Source: JAHRVQ01 sp051278195 (lineage in GTDB: Bacteria > Pseudomonadota > Gammaproteobacteria > Pseudomonadales > Azotimanducaceae). Taken from it: DNA of 64,000 nt. Position numbers and translations under genes: made by a program. Position 1 is the first letter of the stretch, and each line of letters begins with the position of its first letter. A model generated the notes under the pieces. That model was not told the DNA's origin and searched no databases. It saw only the letters and a list, made by a program, of their open reading frames with translations. This document shows positions 18,201-25,652 of the stretch, piece after piece. The stretch lies in the NCBI GenBank assembly GCA_051278195.1, contig JBNMQM010000002.1:159473-223472 (forward strand), written 5' to 3'.

Positions 18201-18744
18201 GTTTAAGTGCGATGTTTCGAATTGAGCCGGGTAGGGTCATAATATTCTGGCGAAAACAATCTTCAGCAGCCATCTCTAACAATTGATCGCGATCACCATC
18301 AAGGTTTTGATTGAACAGCATGCCGGTATCGAATGACTGTTCTCCTAAGATGCGCGCACAAAATCCATGAATCGTAAATATGGCGGCCTCATCCATCGTT
18401 TGCAGTGTTGCGGTGAGCAATCTGCGGTCAGTGGCAAGGTCAGTACTTTCAGCCATTAGCCTTGCGATAAACTCATCTTCAGTTGCGGCCACCTCTCCGG
18501 CAAAAATGCTTCTGGCCAAGTTCACTCGATTTCGAATGCGGTCTCTCAATTCATCGGTGGCTGCAATCGTGAAGGTCAGCACCAGTATTTCGCTGGCTTG
18601 CAATGGTCTTGGTTGATTAGGGTCCCGGCCCAACAGCAAGCGCAAATACAAATTTGAGATGGTATAGGTCTTGCCTGTACCAGCACTGGCCTCGATCAGT
18701 TGTTGCCCAGAGAGCGGAAATGTGTGGCTGTCGAGGATTGTCAT
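15223..18744 (-). CDS. recB: exodeoxyribonuclease V beta subunit RecB
   Basis: 1173 residues, close to the E. coli length. The UvrD-type helicase Walker A is ASAGTGKT (19-26), and later motifs include MIDEFQDTDDLQFEIF and VQIVTMHAAKGLEYDIV. The C-terminal nuclease domain keeps D1067 (GYVDLIL), D1080 and K1082 (LLDYKSND), the same residue numbers as the known E. coli nuclease residues, so the subunit should be nuclease-active. It overlaps recC and recD by 4 bp on each side. It is the 3'-5' helicase and the sole nuclease of the complex. Confidence 0.98.
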   Translation of the reverse strand: MTILDSHTFPLSGQQLIEASAGTGKTYTISNLYLRLLLGRDPNQPRPLQASEILVLTFTIAATDELRDRIRNRVNLARSIFAGEVAATEDEFIARLMAESTDLATDRRLLTATLQTMDEAAIFTIHGFCARILGEQSFDTGMLFNQNLDGDRDQLLEMAAEDCFRQNIMTLPGSIRNIALKRWSGPEALVKFVQRFLFRHNLQYLPPHQDIDEPLSALFDDIRRCKKMWLDDDVTALVASSNFWGGRLTVTQLKPEHPQFIEDYCRSDDVSIERWEPWTRALLEKNSTKKTVMPDHEIFELIDDIWARQHLLKTVETNLCHLVRDNVKTNMNRFKTQFGQLTLDDLLVEVHRALAQSDPTNVMEHDLSNTLRQRWPVAMIDEFQDTDDLQFEIFTRIYASGGLFFIGDPKQAIYNFRGADVYTYINAKQSADNTFTLSTNWRSTPAMIAAVNHLFNQTDIFGDDKQIPFEPVSAAPPNMHKSFTIDGQAPPPMPIFVSDADNKDQHRERLMAHAAEETVQLLHLSKEGRAKINDKPITPGQIAFLVRQWQDAKAARRALADRNVRSVYVTLESVMLSDTAADLKLLLEAVVDPTNEMALKSALGTRLMQTPASEIAALNHDWSALHQVMEEFQEYHQRWASLEIAPMIDLLMTRRRIPENWLMHQDGERQMTNLRHLAEILQTRAMVAPGMRRLLKWFGREKLAAERVAVDERQLRLESDQDLVQIVTMHAAKGLEYDIVMIPNAGFGEPRSKERDPLFHVVDNNGNYQPAIDFSTAPESLARYHQEDFSETMRLLYVAITRARYRCYLGVPLVKEIKATPIAALLKFSADDADADSALNALPEDLFATDGFVDPSLTRYEPKSAAPDLIAPPAAPFVSSNWRMHSYTGLTRLLKHDEDTKDAKETVQPRPGFGDDDSYAANDSRDGTSDLIGAGNAISFSRFTFPRGSRIGIVLHDFMERLDFIADDVDIRQQAVSSLLKMGLEDASGEWQDVLVDWFHDIVRTPLINGFCLLDVTRNRRLDEMEFHFPVNADQTFLDHLQAEGVLHQEMTLDTSTIQGMMTGYVDLILEHAGQYYLLDYKSNDLGPTQLSYASAALQDAVQHHHYDLQYLIYCVALNRYLKQRRPDYEYDQHFGGVCYLFMRGMDASPGAGVYFDKPEKQLIEALDGLLCR

Positions 18745-21700
18745 TGGCGCTTTCCCATACTGACAAGGATGGGCTGCCAGATCTGATTCGCGAGTTTGGC
18801 AAATGTTTCATTCAGCTCTGTCGGGAGGTCAAACAGACGATTGTAGTAGGGGTCGTCCCGTTCGCTGCCAGCGCCACCTTTCATGAATTTGTTGTGGGCC
18901 GCATCCAAGGCTGCGATCAAATCCTGATCTTTGTGGGTCGCAAGGTCGTAGGCGGTTTGCGGTAAAAATCGCAGTGGCATAGACAGTCCTTCTTGATAGA
19001 GGTGCGTCAATTGCTCGATCTCAAGCATTGCTTGCGCGGAATCCAAATTTTTGAAGATTTCGGTTTTTGCGGATCGATTGCTGCCTCTTGAAATCAGGTA
19101 GGTATCTGAGTCGTAGCCATTGGCGCAAAGTGCTAGATGTCGAGCCCACGCGTCTAATATTTGTCTGGCACGTAACTCACCTGTGCGGGCAATAATATGT
19201 TGATCACCGCGCAAGGCAATATCCGCCTGCAACTGAATGCCTGATACCAGTATAGAAAATTGCGCGAGAAAGGATTCATCCGCGGACACTTTTGTCACGG
19301 CGGCAGCAATCAGTCGAGCAAGGTCTAGCTCTGTTTGTAGCTGACGCTCGCCCATTGGACCGGGTAGGACAAGGCCGGATGCCCGAGTGTAGTCTTGCCA
19401 TTCTTCGATGGACTGGTCGCTGAGTTGTATCTGTAGAGCACTATCCGCCAGTTGGTATTTATCTAGACCATCGAGCGCAAAAGACTCCGTGTCGCGCATT
19501 TCATTATCATCGTCGCGAAAGTAGACGCCAAGACGCTGGTTTAAAAAGTATTTCGCAGGATGGCGCAGGAAAGCAGAAAGCTGGTCTATATGTTCAAGTT
19601 GGCTATCGGCATCTGGCGGCAGTGGCGCATCAATAAACGGCGTATGGGGCGTGCGGTCTGTTATTGCTTTATACCACTGGTCTGAATAGCTGCGTATTGG
19701 GCTATCCGCCTCGTAGTAGATGCTGCTGAACGGTTGAAGCGGGTGATCGAGGACAAAGTTGTCGCCGTAAATGCGCTGCAGGTAATCCATTAACTCGCTA
19801 ACAAGCTCCGACGGGGGCTTAGGCTTATTGTCTTTCTGTCCTCGGCCTATGTAGCTGATGTAGAGGTGTTCTTTGGCGGATAACAGTGACTCTAGAAACA
19901 AATACCTGTCATCATTCCGCCGAGAGCGGTCACCCTTGCGATAATCAACTGCCATCAAATCGAAACTGAGCGGCTTGTCTTCACGGGGAAACTCTCGGTC
20001 GTTCATGCCTAATAGGCAAACGCTACGATAAGGAATGCTCCGCATTGGAACCAATGTCGCGAAGGTGACCCTGCCAGAAACAAAGCCACGATTTTGTGGC
20101 GGTTGCTGGAGCTGTTCCTGTAACCAATGACGGAACAATCTTGGCGTAATCGGCTCGCCAAAATGGGTGTCGCGATTTTGACTGACCAAAGAGGAGAGTG
20201 CGTCGTTCACCTGGGCAAGCGAAATCTCTTCTTCTGCGGTAGGGACCATTAGCTCAGCGAGCATGCTATTGATCGCAGTTTGCCATTTCTCTGCGGTGTG
20301 GGCTTCAGATAATATTTCTCGATGCTTCGCCAGTAGGTCTACCAGGTGACATAAGGTACCAATCAATTCAGCATCGCCGGGGTTTACATCAAAAGGTGCT
20401 GTCTGTGCGTATAGACCTGCTGCTGATTCCATCGCTAGGCCCAATAACAGTCTGTCCAGACCAAAGCGCCAAGTATTGTAGTCTTCGGCGGGCAAGGACC
20501 AGCGATCAGCTTTGCTTTTCCCATCCATTTCAAAACGGATGCCCGCTTCATGAATCCAATACTGCAATCGGGTAATGTCGGCTTCACCGAGATCGAATCG
20601 TGCGGCAATCGTTGGAATTTCAAGCAGGTCCATGACCTCTGTGGCGGTTAAGCGAGAGTCCGGCAGCAATAACAGCTTATTGAAAGCGACCAATACCGCG
20701 GATTGATCAATCGCAGGTCGGTCAGTAATGCTGAATGGTAATTTGTTCTGAAAAACGGCTTGAATATAAGGGGCATAAATACTGATGTCTGGCGCCATCA
20801 CCATGATATCTGCCGGGCCGAGTGGCTGCTGCGGATCCGCCTGGTCGATCATGGCGAGAATCTGATCCAGCAATACTTCGACTTCACGCATTCGACCGTG
20901 AGTGCAATGGATCTGAATGCTAGTGTCGGATCTGTCTCTTGGCAGCACAGGTGTCGCGCCTTCACTCTGATAGATCTCGCCGCCAAATTCCAAATTCATC
21001 AGGTCGCTTTGGATGCGGCTGAGTACGGTGTTGTTGCCTGGGTCTTGAAACAGATCGACGGTAGCGACGCCCTCGGTGTCGAGTAACAGCTCTAGAAATT
21101 CACGGCCTTGCTTGCCGGTGGACGAGAGCAGTGGATTGCCGACTTCAAGATAGTCCTCCTCAAGCAATGGGCCGTCTTTGCCGATCATCTGACGTATCGA
21201 TTTTTTGGCGATGTCCTTCTCGGACGCGATGTCTCCCCAGTAGTGTTCCGATGGGTTTAAAAAGTAAATACAGACCTGGTTTTGCCGTGCCACTGCCTGC
21301 AAGGTTTCCAAGTGCATGGCGGGTAAAGCTGCAAGGCCCAGCAAGTTTATTTGCTTTGGGATTTGTTTGGCTTGGGAGGTATTATCGCGAGCCATCTCGC
21401 GTAGAAACAGCCTGTGTAAGTTGGCTCGGTGCAGTTCCGGGTCCATACCAGGCTGTTGTAATAGTTCTCGCCAGAGTGCGCTTTGCCATGGCGATTCTGC
21501 ATCGGCCTCGCCCGTTTCCCAGGCGTAGATCCAATCCGGTCGATAGATAAGATATTGATCAAACAGACCGGCGATGACGTGACTTAGCTGATACAACCGC
21601 AGTTGAGTGTCTGCACCGGCAGTGAGATATTGCTGGATGCTGCTTTCACTCGATTCTGGCAGTAACTGCATCAGGCGCCAGGTCATTAGTTGTCGAGAAA

Positions 21701-21953
21701 AAGGTGATTCGTCCGGTAAGTCGTTAGGCAACACGCGCTGATACAAACGCCAGATCAGTTCTGCAGGCAGCATGCACTCAATATTAGCGGCAATGCCAAG
21801 ACGTTGGGCCAGCTCAACTTTTAGCCATTGACCAATGCCCTGACTCTGGACCACCACCAGCGTTGGCTCAAACGGATCATCTGGTTGCTGAAGACGCTCA
21901 CACAGCGTTTCGACAAGCAATTGCATTCTATTTGATTGAAGCAGTTCGAGCAT
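18741..21953 (-). CDS. recC: exodeoxyribonuclease V gamma subunit RecC
   Basis: 1070 residues, first gene of recC-recB-recD. The N-terminus has the conserved ALVVVQSQGIGQWLK-type segment (here TLVVVQSQGIGQWLKVELA). The middle carries SVCLLGMNDREFPREDKPLSFDLM and SRRNDDRYLFLESLLSAKEHLYISYIG. RecC is an inactivated helicase-nuclease fold that recognises Chi and splits the duplex. No ptrA gene interrupts the cluster, unlike E. coli; this matches the pseudomonad order. 46 bp separate it from the upstream hydrolase, which is on the same strand. Confidence 0.97.
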   Translation of the reverse strand: MLELLQSNRMQLLVETLCERLQQPDDPFEPTLVVVQSQGIGQWLKVELAQRLGIAANIECMLPAELIWRLYQRVLPNDLPDESPFSRQLMTWRLMQLLPESSESSIQQYLTAGADTQLRLYQLSHVIAGLFDQYLIYRPDWIYAWETGEADAESPWQSALWRELLQQPGMDPELHRANLHRLFLREMARDNTSQAKQIPKQINLLGLAALPAMHLETLQAVARQNQVCIYFLNPSEHYWGDIASEKDIAKKSIRQMIGKDGPLLEEDYLEVGNPLLSSTGKQGREFLELLLDTEGVATVDLFQDPGNNTVLSRIQSDLMNLEFGGEIYQSEGATPVLPRDRSDTSIQIHCTHGRMREVEVLLDQILAMIDQADPQQPLGPADIMVMAPDISIYAPYIQAVFQNKLPFSITDRPAIDQSAVLVAFNKLLLLPDSRLTATEVMDLLEIPTIAARFDLGEADITRLQYWIHEAGIRFEMDGKSKADRWSLPAEDYNTWRFGLDRLLLGLAMESAAGLYAQTAPFDVNPGDAELIGTLCHLVDLLAKHREILSEAHTAEKWQTAINSMLAELMVPTAEEEISLAQVNDALSSLVSQNRDTHFGEPITPRLFRHWLQEQLQQPPQNRGFVSGRVTFATLVPMRSIPYRSVCLLGMNDREFPREDKPLSFDLMAVDYRKGDRSRRNDDRYLFLESLLSAKEHLYISYIGRGQKDNKPKPPSELVSELMDYLQRIYGDNFVLDHPLQPFSSIYYEADSPIRSYSDQWYKAITDRTPHTPFIDAPLPPDADSQLEHIDQLSAFLRHPAKYFLNQRLGVYFRDDDNEMRDTESFALDGLDKYQLADSALQIQLSDQSIEEWQDYTRASGLVLPGPMGERQLQTELDLARLIAAAVTKVSADESFLAQFSILVSGIQLQADIALRGDQHIIARTGELRARQILDAWARHLALCANGYDSDTYLISRGSNRSAKTEIFKNLDSAQAMLEIEQLTHLYQEGLSMPLRFLPQTAYDLATHKDQDLIAALDAAHNKFMKGGAGSERDDPYYNRLFDLPTELNETFAKLANQIWQPILVSMGKRQ

Positions 21954-21999
21954 AGTCAGAGATCTACCAAGATTAAGGAGAGTCTAACAGTTCTGCCTT

Positions 22000-22884
22000 T
22001 TATTTGGCCTCCTGGTGAGCGCCTGCAAGAAATGCCCGACTTTCGTCAACGTACGTTTGAAACTGGTCGTGATGTAACCAATGGCCGGCATTATCGATAT
22101 TCACGACCTTGCCCTGACGAAAGTATCGCAGCGTATCGTTTTGGCCTGTGCGGTGTTCGAAACCCTGTCGTGCATTCATTAACATCGTTGGGCAATCGAT
22201 CTTGTTCCACAATGCCGTTAAGTCGTCGTAGTTTATGCCGAGATGCGCGCCGGAGTGAGTGTAGTTATCAAACTTCCAGCTATAGGTGCCGTCTTCATTT
22301 TGGTTGCTGCCGTGATTGGTGAGATGCTGGGCACGTTCTTCGCTGAGGTGCGGGTTAGATTTTTTCATGCGTTGATAGGCCGTGGTCTGATTTTCATACT
22401 TTCTCGGTGAGCGTGCGGAGAGTTTTCTGGTGCCTTCAACCCATTCTCGCAATCTGGATTGTGGGTCGCTTTCACCACGGATGTACCACGCTGCGCCAAC
22501 CCCCTCAATGGAGACAAGGCTGTTGACTTTTTCCGGGTAAATGCCAGAGTACAAACAGGCAATGCTGCCACCCAAAGAGTGGCCGATGATATTCACCGGC
22601 TCTAGTTCTTGTTGTTGCACCAGTTGTGCAATGTCGTAGACATAGTCCAATAGTTGATAGGGACTACCTTTTACCCAAGCGCTGTCGCCGTGGCCACGGA
22701 GATCCGGTGTGATGACATGGTAGTCGTCGTAAAATTGTTCGGCAGTCCAGTCCCAGTTATGGCAATTGTCCTGGGAACCGTGAATGAGTAACAGGTGCGG
22801 TGCGCCATGGTTGCCCCAGTCAAGGTAATGGAGCTTGAGACGCTGAGAGAAATACGTACGCGAAGTAGGGGATCTTTTGGTCAT
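22000..22884 (-). CDS. alpha/beta hydrolase
   Basis: A cytosolic 294-residue hydrolase. The oxyanion region is LLLIHGSQDN (31-40), the nucleophile S103 lies in IIGHSLGGSI, and the catalytic His is in NAGHWLHHDQ near the C-terminus. A PDLRGHGDSAW segment follows strand 4 as in epoxide hydrolase-like and esterase members. The substrate is unknown. It lies 3 bp downstream of the LLM oxidoreductase gene, so they are almost certainly co-transcribed and may act on the same compound. Confidence 0.88.
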   Translation of the reverse strand: MTKRSPTSRTYFSQRLKLHYLDWGNHGAPHLLLIHGSQDNCHNWDWTAEQFYDDYHVITPDLRGHGDSAWVKGSPYQLLDYVYDIAQLVQQQELEPVNIIGHSLGGSIACLYSGIYPEKVNSLVSIEGVGAAWYIRGESDPQSRLREWVEGTRKLSARSPRKYENQTTAYQRMKKSNPHLSEERAQHLTNHGSNQNEDGTYSWKFDNYTHSGAHLGINYDDLTALWNKIDCPTMLMNARQGFEHRTGQNDTLRYFRQGKVVNIDNAGHWLHHDQFQTYVDESRAFLAGAHQEAK

Positions 22885-22887
22885 GAA

Positions 22888-23826
22888 TTAGGCCTGTTGC
22901 AACAGCGTGCGAACACGAGCCACGGTGTCTATGCCGGTTGCCTCATCTTCCGCGCAGGGTTTGATGTTAAAGAGCCGGCAGCCGGCATCACGATAAGGCC
23001 GCAGAAAATCAGCGATTTGCTCGGCGGTGCCATAAGGGCTGTACTTTTCGAAAGCTTCAAATGGCAATCTATAAAAAGCCTGCATTTCATCAGCAATGAG
23101 TTGGCGAGCACGCTTTTGATCCTTGTGAACGCCTACCCAGACCTGCAAGCCATGCTGCCACTCGACATTGGATCTGCCAACTTCTGCTGCCGTGGCCTCA
23201 ACTTGTGTGATGGCACTGCTGAATCGTTGCGGAGAACACCACACAGCCAACCACCCTTCGCCAAAGGTTCCTGCTCGCTTGATCGCAGCATCTGCTCGAC
23301 CGCCGATTAAAATTGGAATCTGCGGGTCAACTGCCGGCTTGATTCGAGCATTATCGATGTCGAAAAATTCGCCTTTGAAAGAATAGGGCGCGCCGCTGGC
23401 AAGATTGCGGATGATGTCTAGGCATTCATTGGTCTGCCGGCCACGGGTCTTTGGGTTTATTCCGCAGACTTCCATTTCGTGGCGGTCTTCACCGCCAACG
23501 CCGACGCCAAGCGTAATCCGACCGGGAGCAGATTGCGCCAGAGTTGCAAGCTGTCTGGCAACCGGCACCGGGTGCCGCAGCGCGAGTAGATAAACGCCGA
23601 TACAAATTTTTATTGTGGGGTGCATAGCAGCGATGGTGGCGGCGTTGATTATGCCATCCATGCCCATGCCATTAATAAAGCTGACGTGATCTGCCATAAA
23701 CACATGGTCAATGCCGCTGTCCGCGACCTGAGAGATTAGCGCTTGGCGATCAGCAAAAGCGCCGGCAAGCATCGCTGGAGAGGCCACGGTGCCGATCAGT
23801 GGGGTTGTTGAGTCAATATTGCGCAT
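22888..23826 (-). CDS. LLM-class flavin-dependent oxidoreductase
   Basis: A luciferase-like TIM-barrel protein of 312 residues from the ATG at 23826. Recognisable segments are GIDHVFMADHVSF, CIGVYLLALRHPVPVARQLATLAQ, RITLGVGVGG and IPILIGGRADAAIKRAGTFGEGW, all typical of FMN- or F420-using LLM enzymes. The frame is open upstream to 24015, but that would place about 60 non-conserved residues first and run into the sigma-factor start region. It is paired with the alpha/beta hydrolase at 22000-22884. The cofactor and substrate cannot be settled from the sequence. Confidence 0.85.
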   Translation of the reverse strand: MRNIDSTTPLIGTVASPAMLAGAFADRQALISQVADSGIDHVFMADHVSFINGMGMDGIINAATIAAMHPTIKICIGVYLLALRHPVPVARQLATLAQSAPGRITLGVGVGGEDRHEMEVCGINPKTRGRQTNECLDIIRNLASGAPYSFKGEFFDIDNARIKPAVDPQIPILIGGRADAAIKRAGTFGEGWLAVWCSPQRFSSAITQVEATAAEVGRSNVEWQHGLQVWVGVHKDQKRARQLIADEMQAFYRLPFEAFEKYSPYGTAEQIADFLRPYRDAGCRLFNIKPCAEDEATGIDTVARVRTLLQQA

Positions 23827-24007
23827 AATTTCACTTAGCCTGCTGGAGGGCAGATACTGCCCGATTGCAGTGCCGATAGGAACGCGTCTTTTGCCAAGTG
23901 CGTAAAGAACCGCATTGAGGAGATGTTGATGGATGTTTAAGTAAGACGGCGGTTTCGGCACTAAAGTGAGGTATATTAGCGAATCAGCTCTCTGGGGGGA
24001 GGCGCGG

Positions 24008-24574
24008 TTGAGCAATGTAACAAAAGTGTTTCTTAGTTTTCGAAGCCAGTTGGAAAGGTATGTAAGGCGTTTTGTGGGCGTCCAGCACGTCGAGGATATT
24101 GTTCAAGAAACTTTCGTTAAGAGTCTTGAGGCGGAGCTTTCGAGCGAAATTAAATATGCACGCACTTACATGCTTAAAACAGCCAAGCATCTTGCACTCA
24201 ATTATTTAGACAAATGGGATAACAAATACTCTGTTCCCTTAGAGGATTTGGTGGCGTCATCTGTCGATTATCATACGACTGTTTCGCCTGAGCATTATGC
24301 CCAAAGCAATGAGCGATTTCTGTCGTTCTGTCAGGCGGCAGATCAACTTGAGGGGAATGTGCGCAAAGCATTCATACTGAAAAAAGTTTACGGCCAGAGC
24401 CAGAAGGAAATCGCTCAATATTTAGCGCTGAGTGAAAGCACCGTTGAAAAGCACGTGGCAAAGGGGCTTCGGCATTGTGCAGATTATCTGCAGTCACTCG
24501 ATGCTCAGACAACAGAAGGGTCTACAGCGGTTTTTAAAAGTGCCATTGCAGAGCAACAACATGACGAAAAGTAA
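24008..24574 (+). CDS. ECF sigma factor, FecI type
   Basis: A 188-residue sigma-70 family protein. Region 2 contains VEDIVQETFVKSLE and region 4 contains QSQKEIAQYLALSESTVEKHVAKGL. I set the start at the TTG at 24008 because a near-ideal GGGGGGAGG site (23994-24002) lies 5 nt upstream. The ATG at 23966 lacks a comparable site. It overlaps the anti-sigma gene by 14 bp. In FecI-type signalling the sigma factor is released when the outer-membrane receptor and FecR report the ligand; it would drive the receptor gene. Confidence 0.92.
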   Translation: MSNVTKVFLSFRSQLERYVRRFVGVQHVEDIVQETFVKSLEAELSSEIKYARTYMLKTAKHLALNYLDKWDNKYSVPLEDLVASSVDYHTTVSPEHYAQSNERFLSFCQAADQLEGNVRKAFILKKVYGQSQKEIAQYLALSESTVEKHVAKGLRHCADYLQSLDAQTTEGSTAVFKSAIAEQQHDEK

Positions 24575-25652
24575 CATTCACACGCTAAGCACCCGAGCAC
24601 AGGTGCAAGAAGAAGCCAGCCTGTGGATCACAAGGTTGGATCGTGGACTGACGTTGGACGAAATGGAGGCATTTCGTGCCTGGCTGAAGCAAGGTGACTC
24701 GCATCGTGATGTGCTATTTGAACTAGCCGAACTCTGGGATGATCTGTGCGTTCTCAATCAGCTATCTTCGTTGTTCCCATTTGATCCAGCCATTTTGCCG
24801 CCGCGTCGAGGTCAAAATAGTTTTCTAAAGTTAGGCGTGGCCGCATGCGTAATACTGTGTCTCAGCCTTAGCCTCTTGTGGTTGGTGGACCCGCAAACGA
24901 ATATCAACGGCATTCAGCGCTCAGAAGTTGTCGAACAGGTAAGGTCTACCCCTCATGCAGCCTCTTACCCGGTTTCTTATCCGAGTTCGCATACAACCTT
25001 GGTTGGAGAAAACCGGGTGGTTACGCTTAGCGATGGGTCTTCGGTGCACCTCAATACCAACAGTCGTATCGAGATTTCCTTTAATGATGAACAGCGGCTC
25101 ATTGAGCTTATTCGAGGCGAAGCGAGGTTCGCAGTGGCGAAAGACACCGAGCGGCCGTTCATTGTGCAGGCTGGCGAAAGTACCGTTCGTGCGCTTGGTA
25201 CCGTTTTCAATGTAGAAATGGCAAATGAGACAATCGAGGTGATTGTGACCGAGGGAAAGGTCGTCATTTCTCAACCAGAAATGGCTGTCGCCGAGCGTAT
25301 CGTGATATTGCCGGGTCAGTGGGCCACTATCGATAAAGAAGGTGTGAAAGAAGCCATCAGTCTGTCCCTCGAATTAGTCCAAAAAGAGTTAGCCTGGCGT
25401 GATGGCATGTTGATTTTTCGCGGTGAGTCTCTTTCCGAAGCGGTAGTTGAAATTGCCCGCTACACTGATACGTCGCTTCGAGTGCTAGATCAGAAGGCCG
25501 GTTCGCAAAAGATAGCCGGCTTTTTCAAGGCGGGAGATATCGACGGTTTGCTCAGTTCTCTTACTGAAAATTTCCCTCTGACCTATACCAGGATCGATGG
25601 TGAAATTGTTATCTCCTCAGCGGAACTTGAACCCTCGTTGTCCGACGGGTAA
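24561..25652 (+). CDS. FecR-family anti-sigma factor
   Basis: A 363-residue single-pass inner-membrane protein. The cytoplasmic DUF4880-type N-terminus (EEASLWITRLDRGLTLDEME..., about 12-65) should bind the sigma factor. A TM helix (about 87-107, FLKLGVAACVILCLSLSLLW) is followed by the periplasmic FecR domain (about 145-250) and a C-terminal STN-like fold (about 275-355, FRGESLSEAVVEIARYTD...). The start at 24561 is inside the end of the sigma gene, as is usual. The frame is open upstream to 24432, which would only read through the sigma gene. Confidence 0.93.
   Translation: MTKSNIHTLSTRAQVQEEASLWITRLDRGLTLDEMEAFRAWLKQGDSHRDVLFELAELWDDLCVLNQLSSLFPFDPAILPPRRGQNSFLKLGVAACVILCLSLSLLWLVDPQTNINGIQRSEVVEQVRSTPHAASYPVSYPSSHTTLVGENRVVTLSDGSSVHLNTNSRIEISFNDEQRLIELIRGEARFAVAKDTERPFIVQAGESTVRALGTVFNVEMANETIEVIVTEGKVVISQPEMAVAERIVILPGQWATIDKEGVKEAISLSLELVQKELAWRDGMLIFRGESLSEAVVEIARYTDTSLRVLDQKAGSQKIAGFFKAGDIDGLLSSLTENFPLTYTRIDGEIVISSAELEPSLSDG

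Noticed and set aside
23827..24015. N-terminal extension of the LLM oxidoreductase
   Set aside because: About 60 non-conserved residues overlapping the sigma-factor start region; the conserved fold begins after the ATG at 23826.
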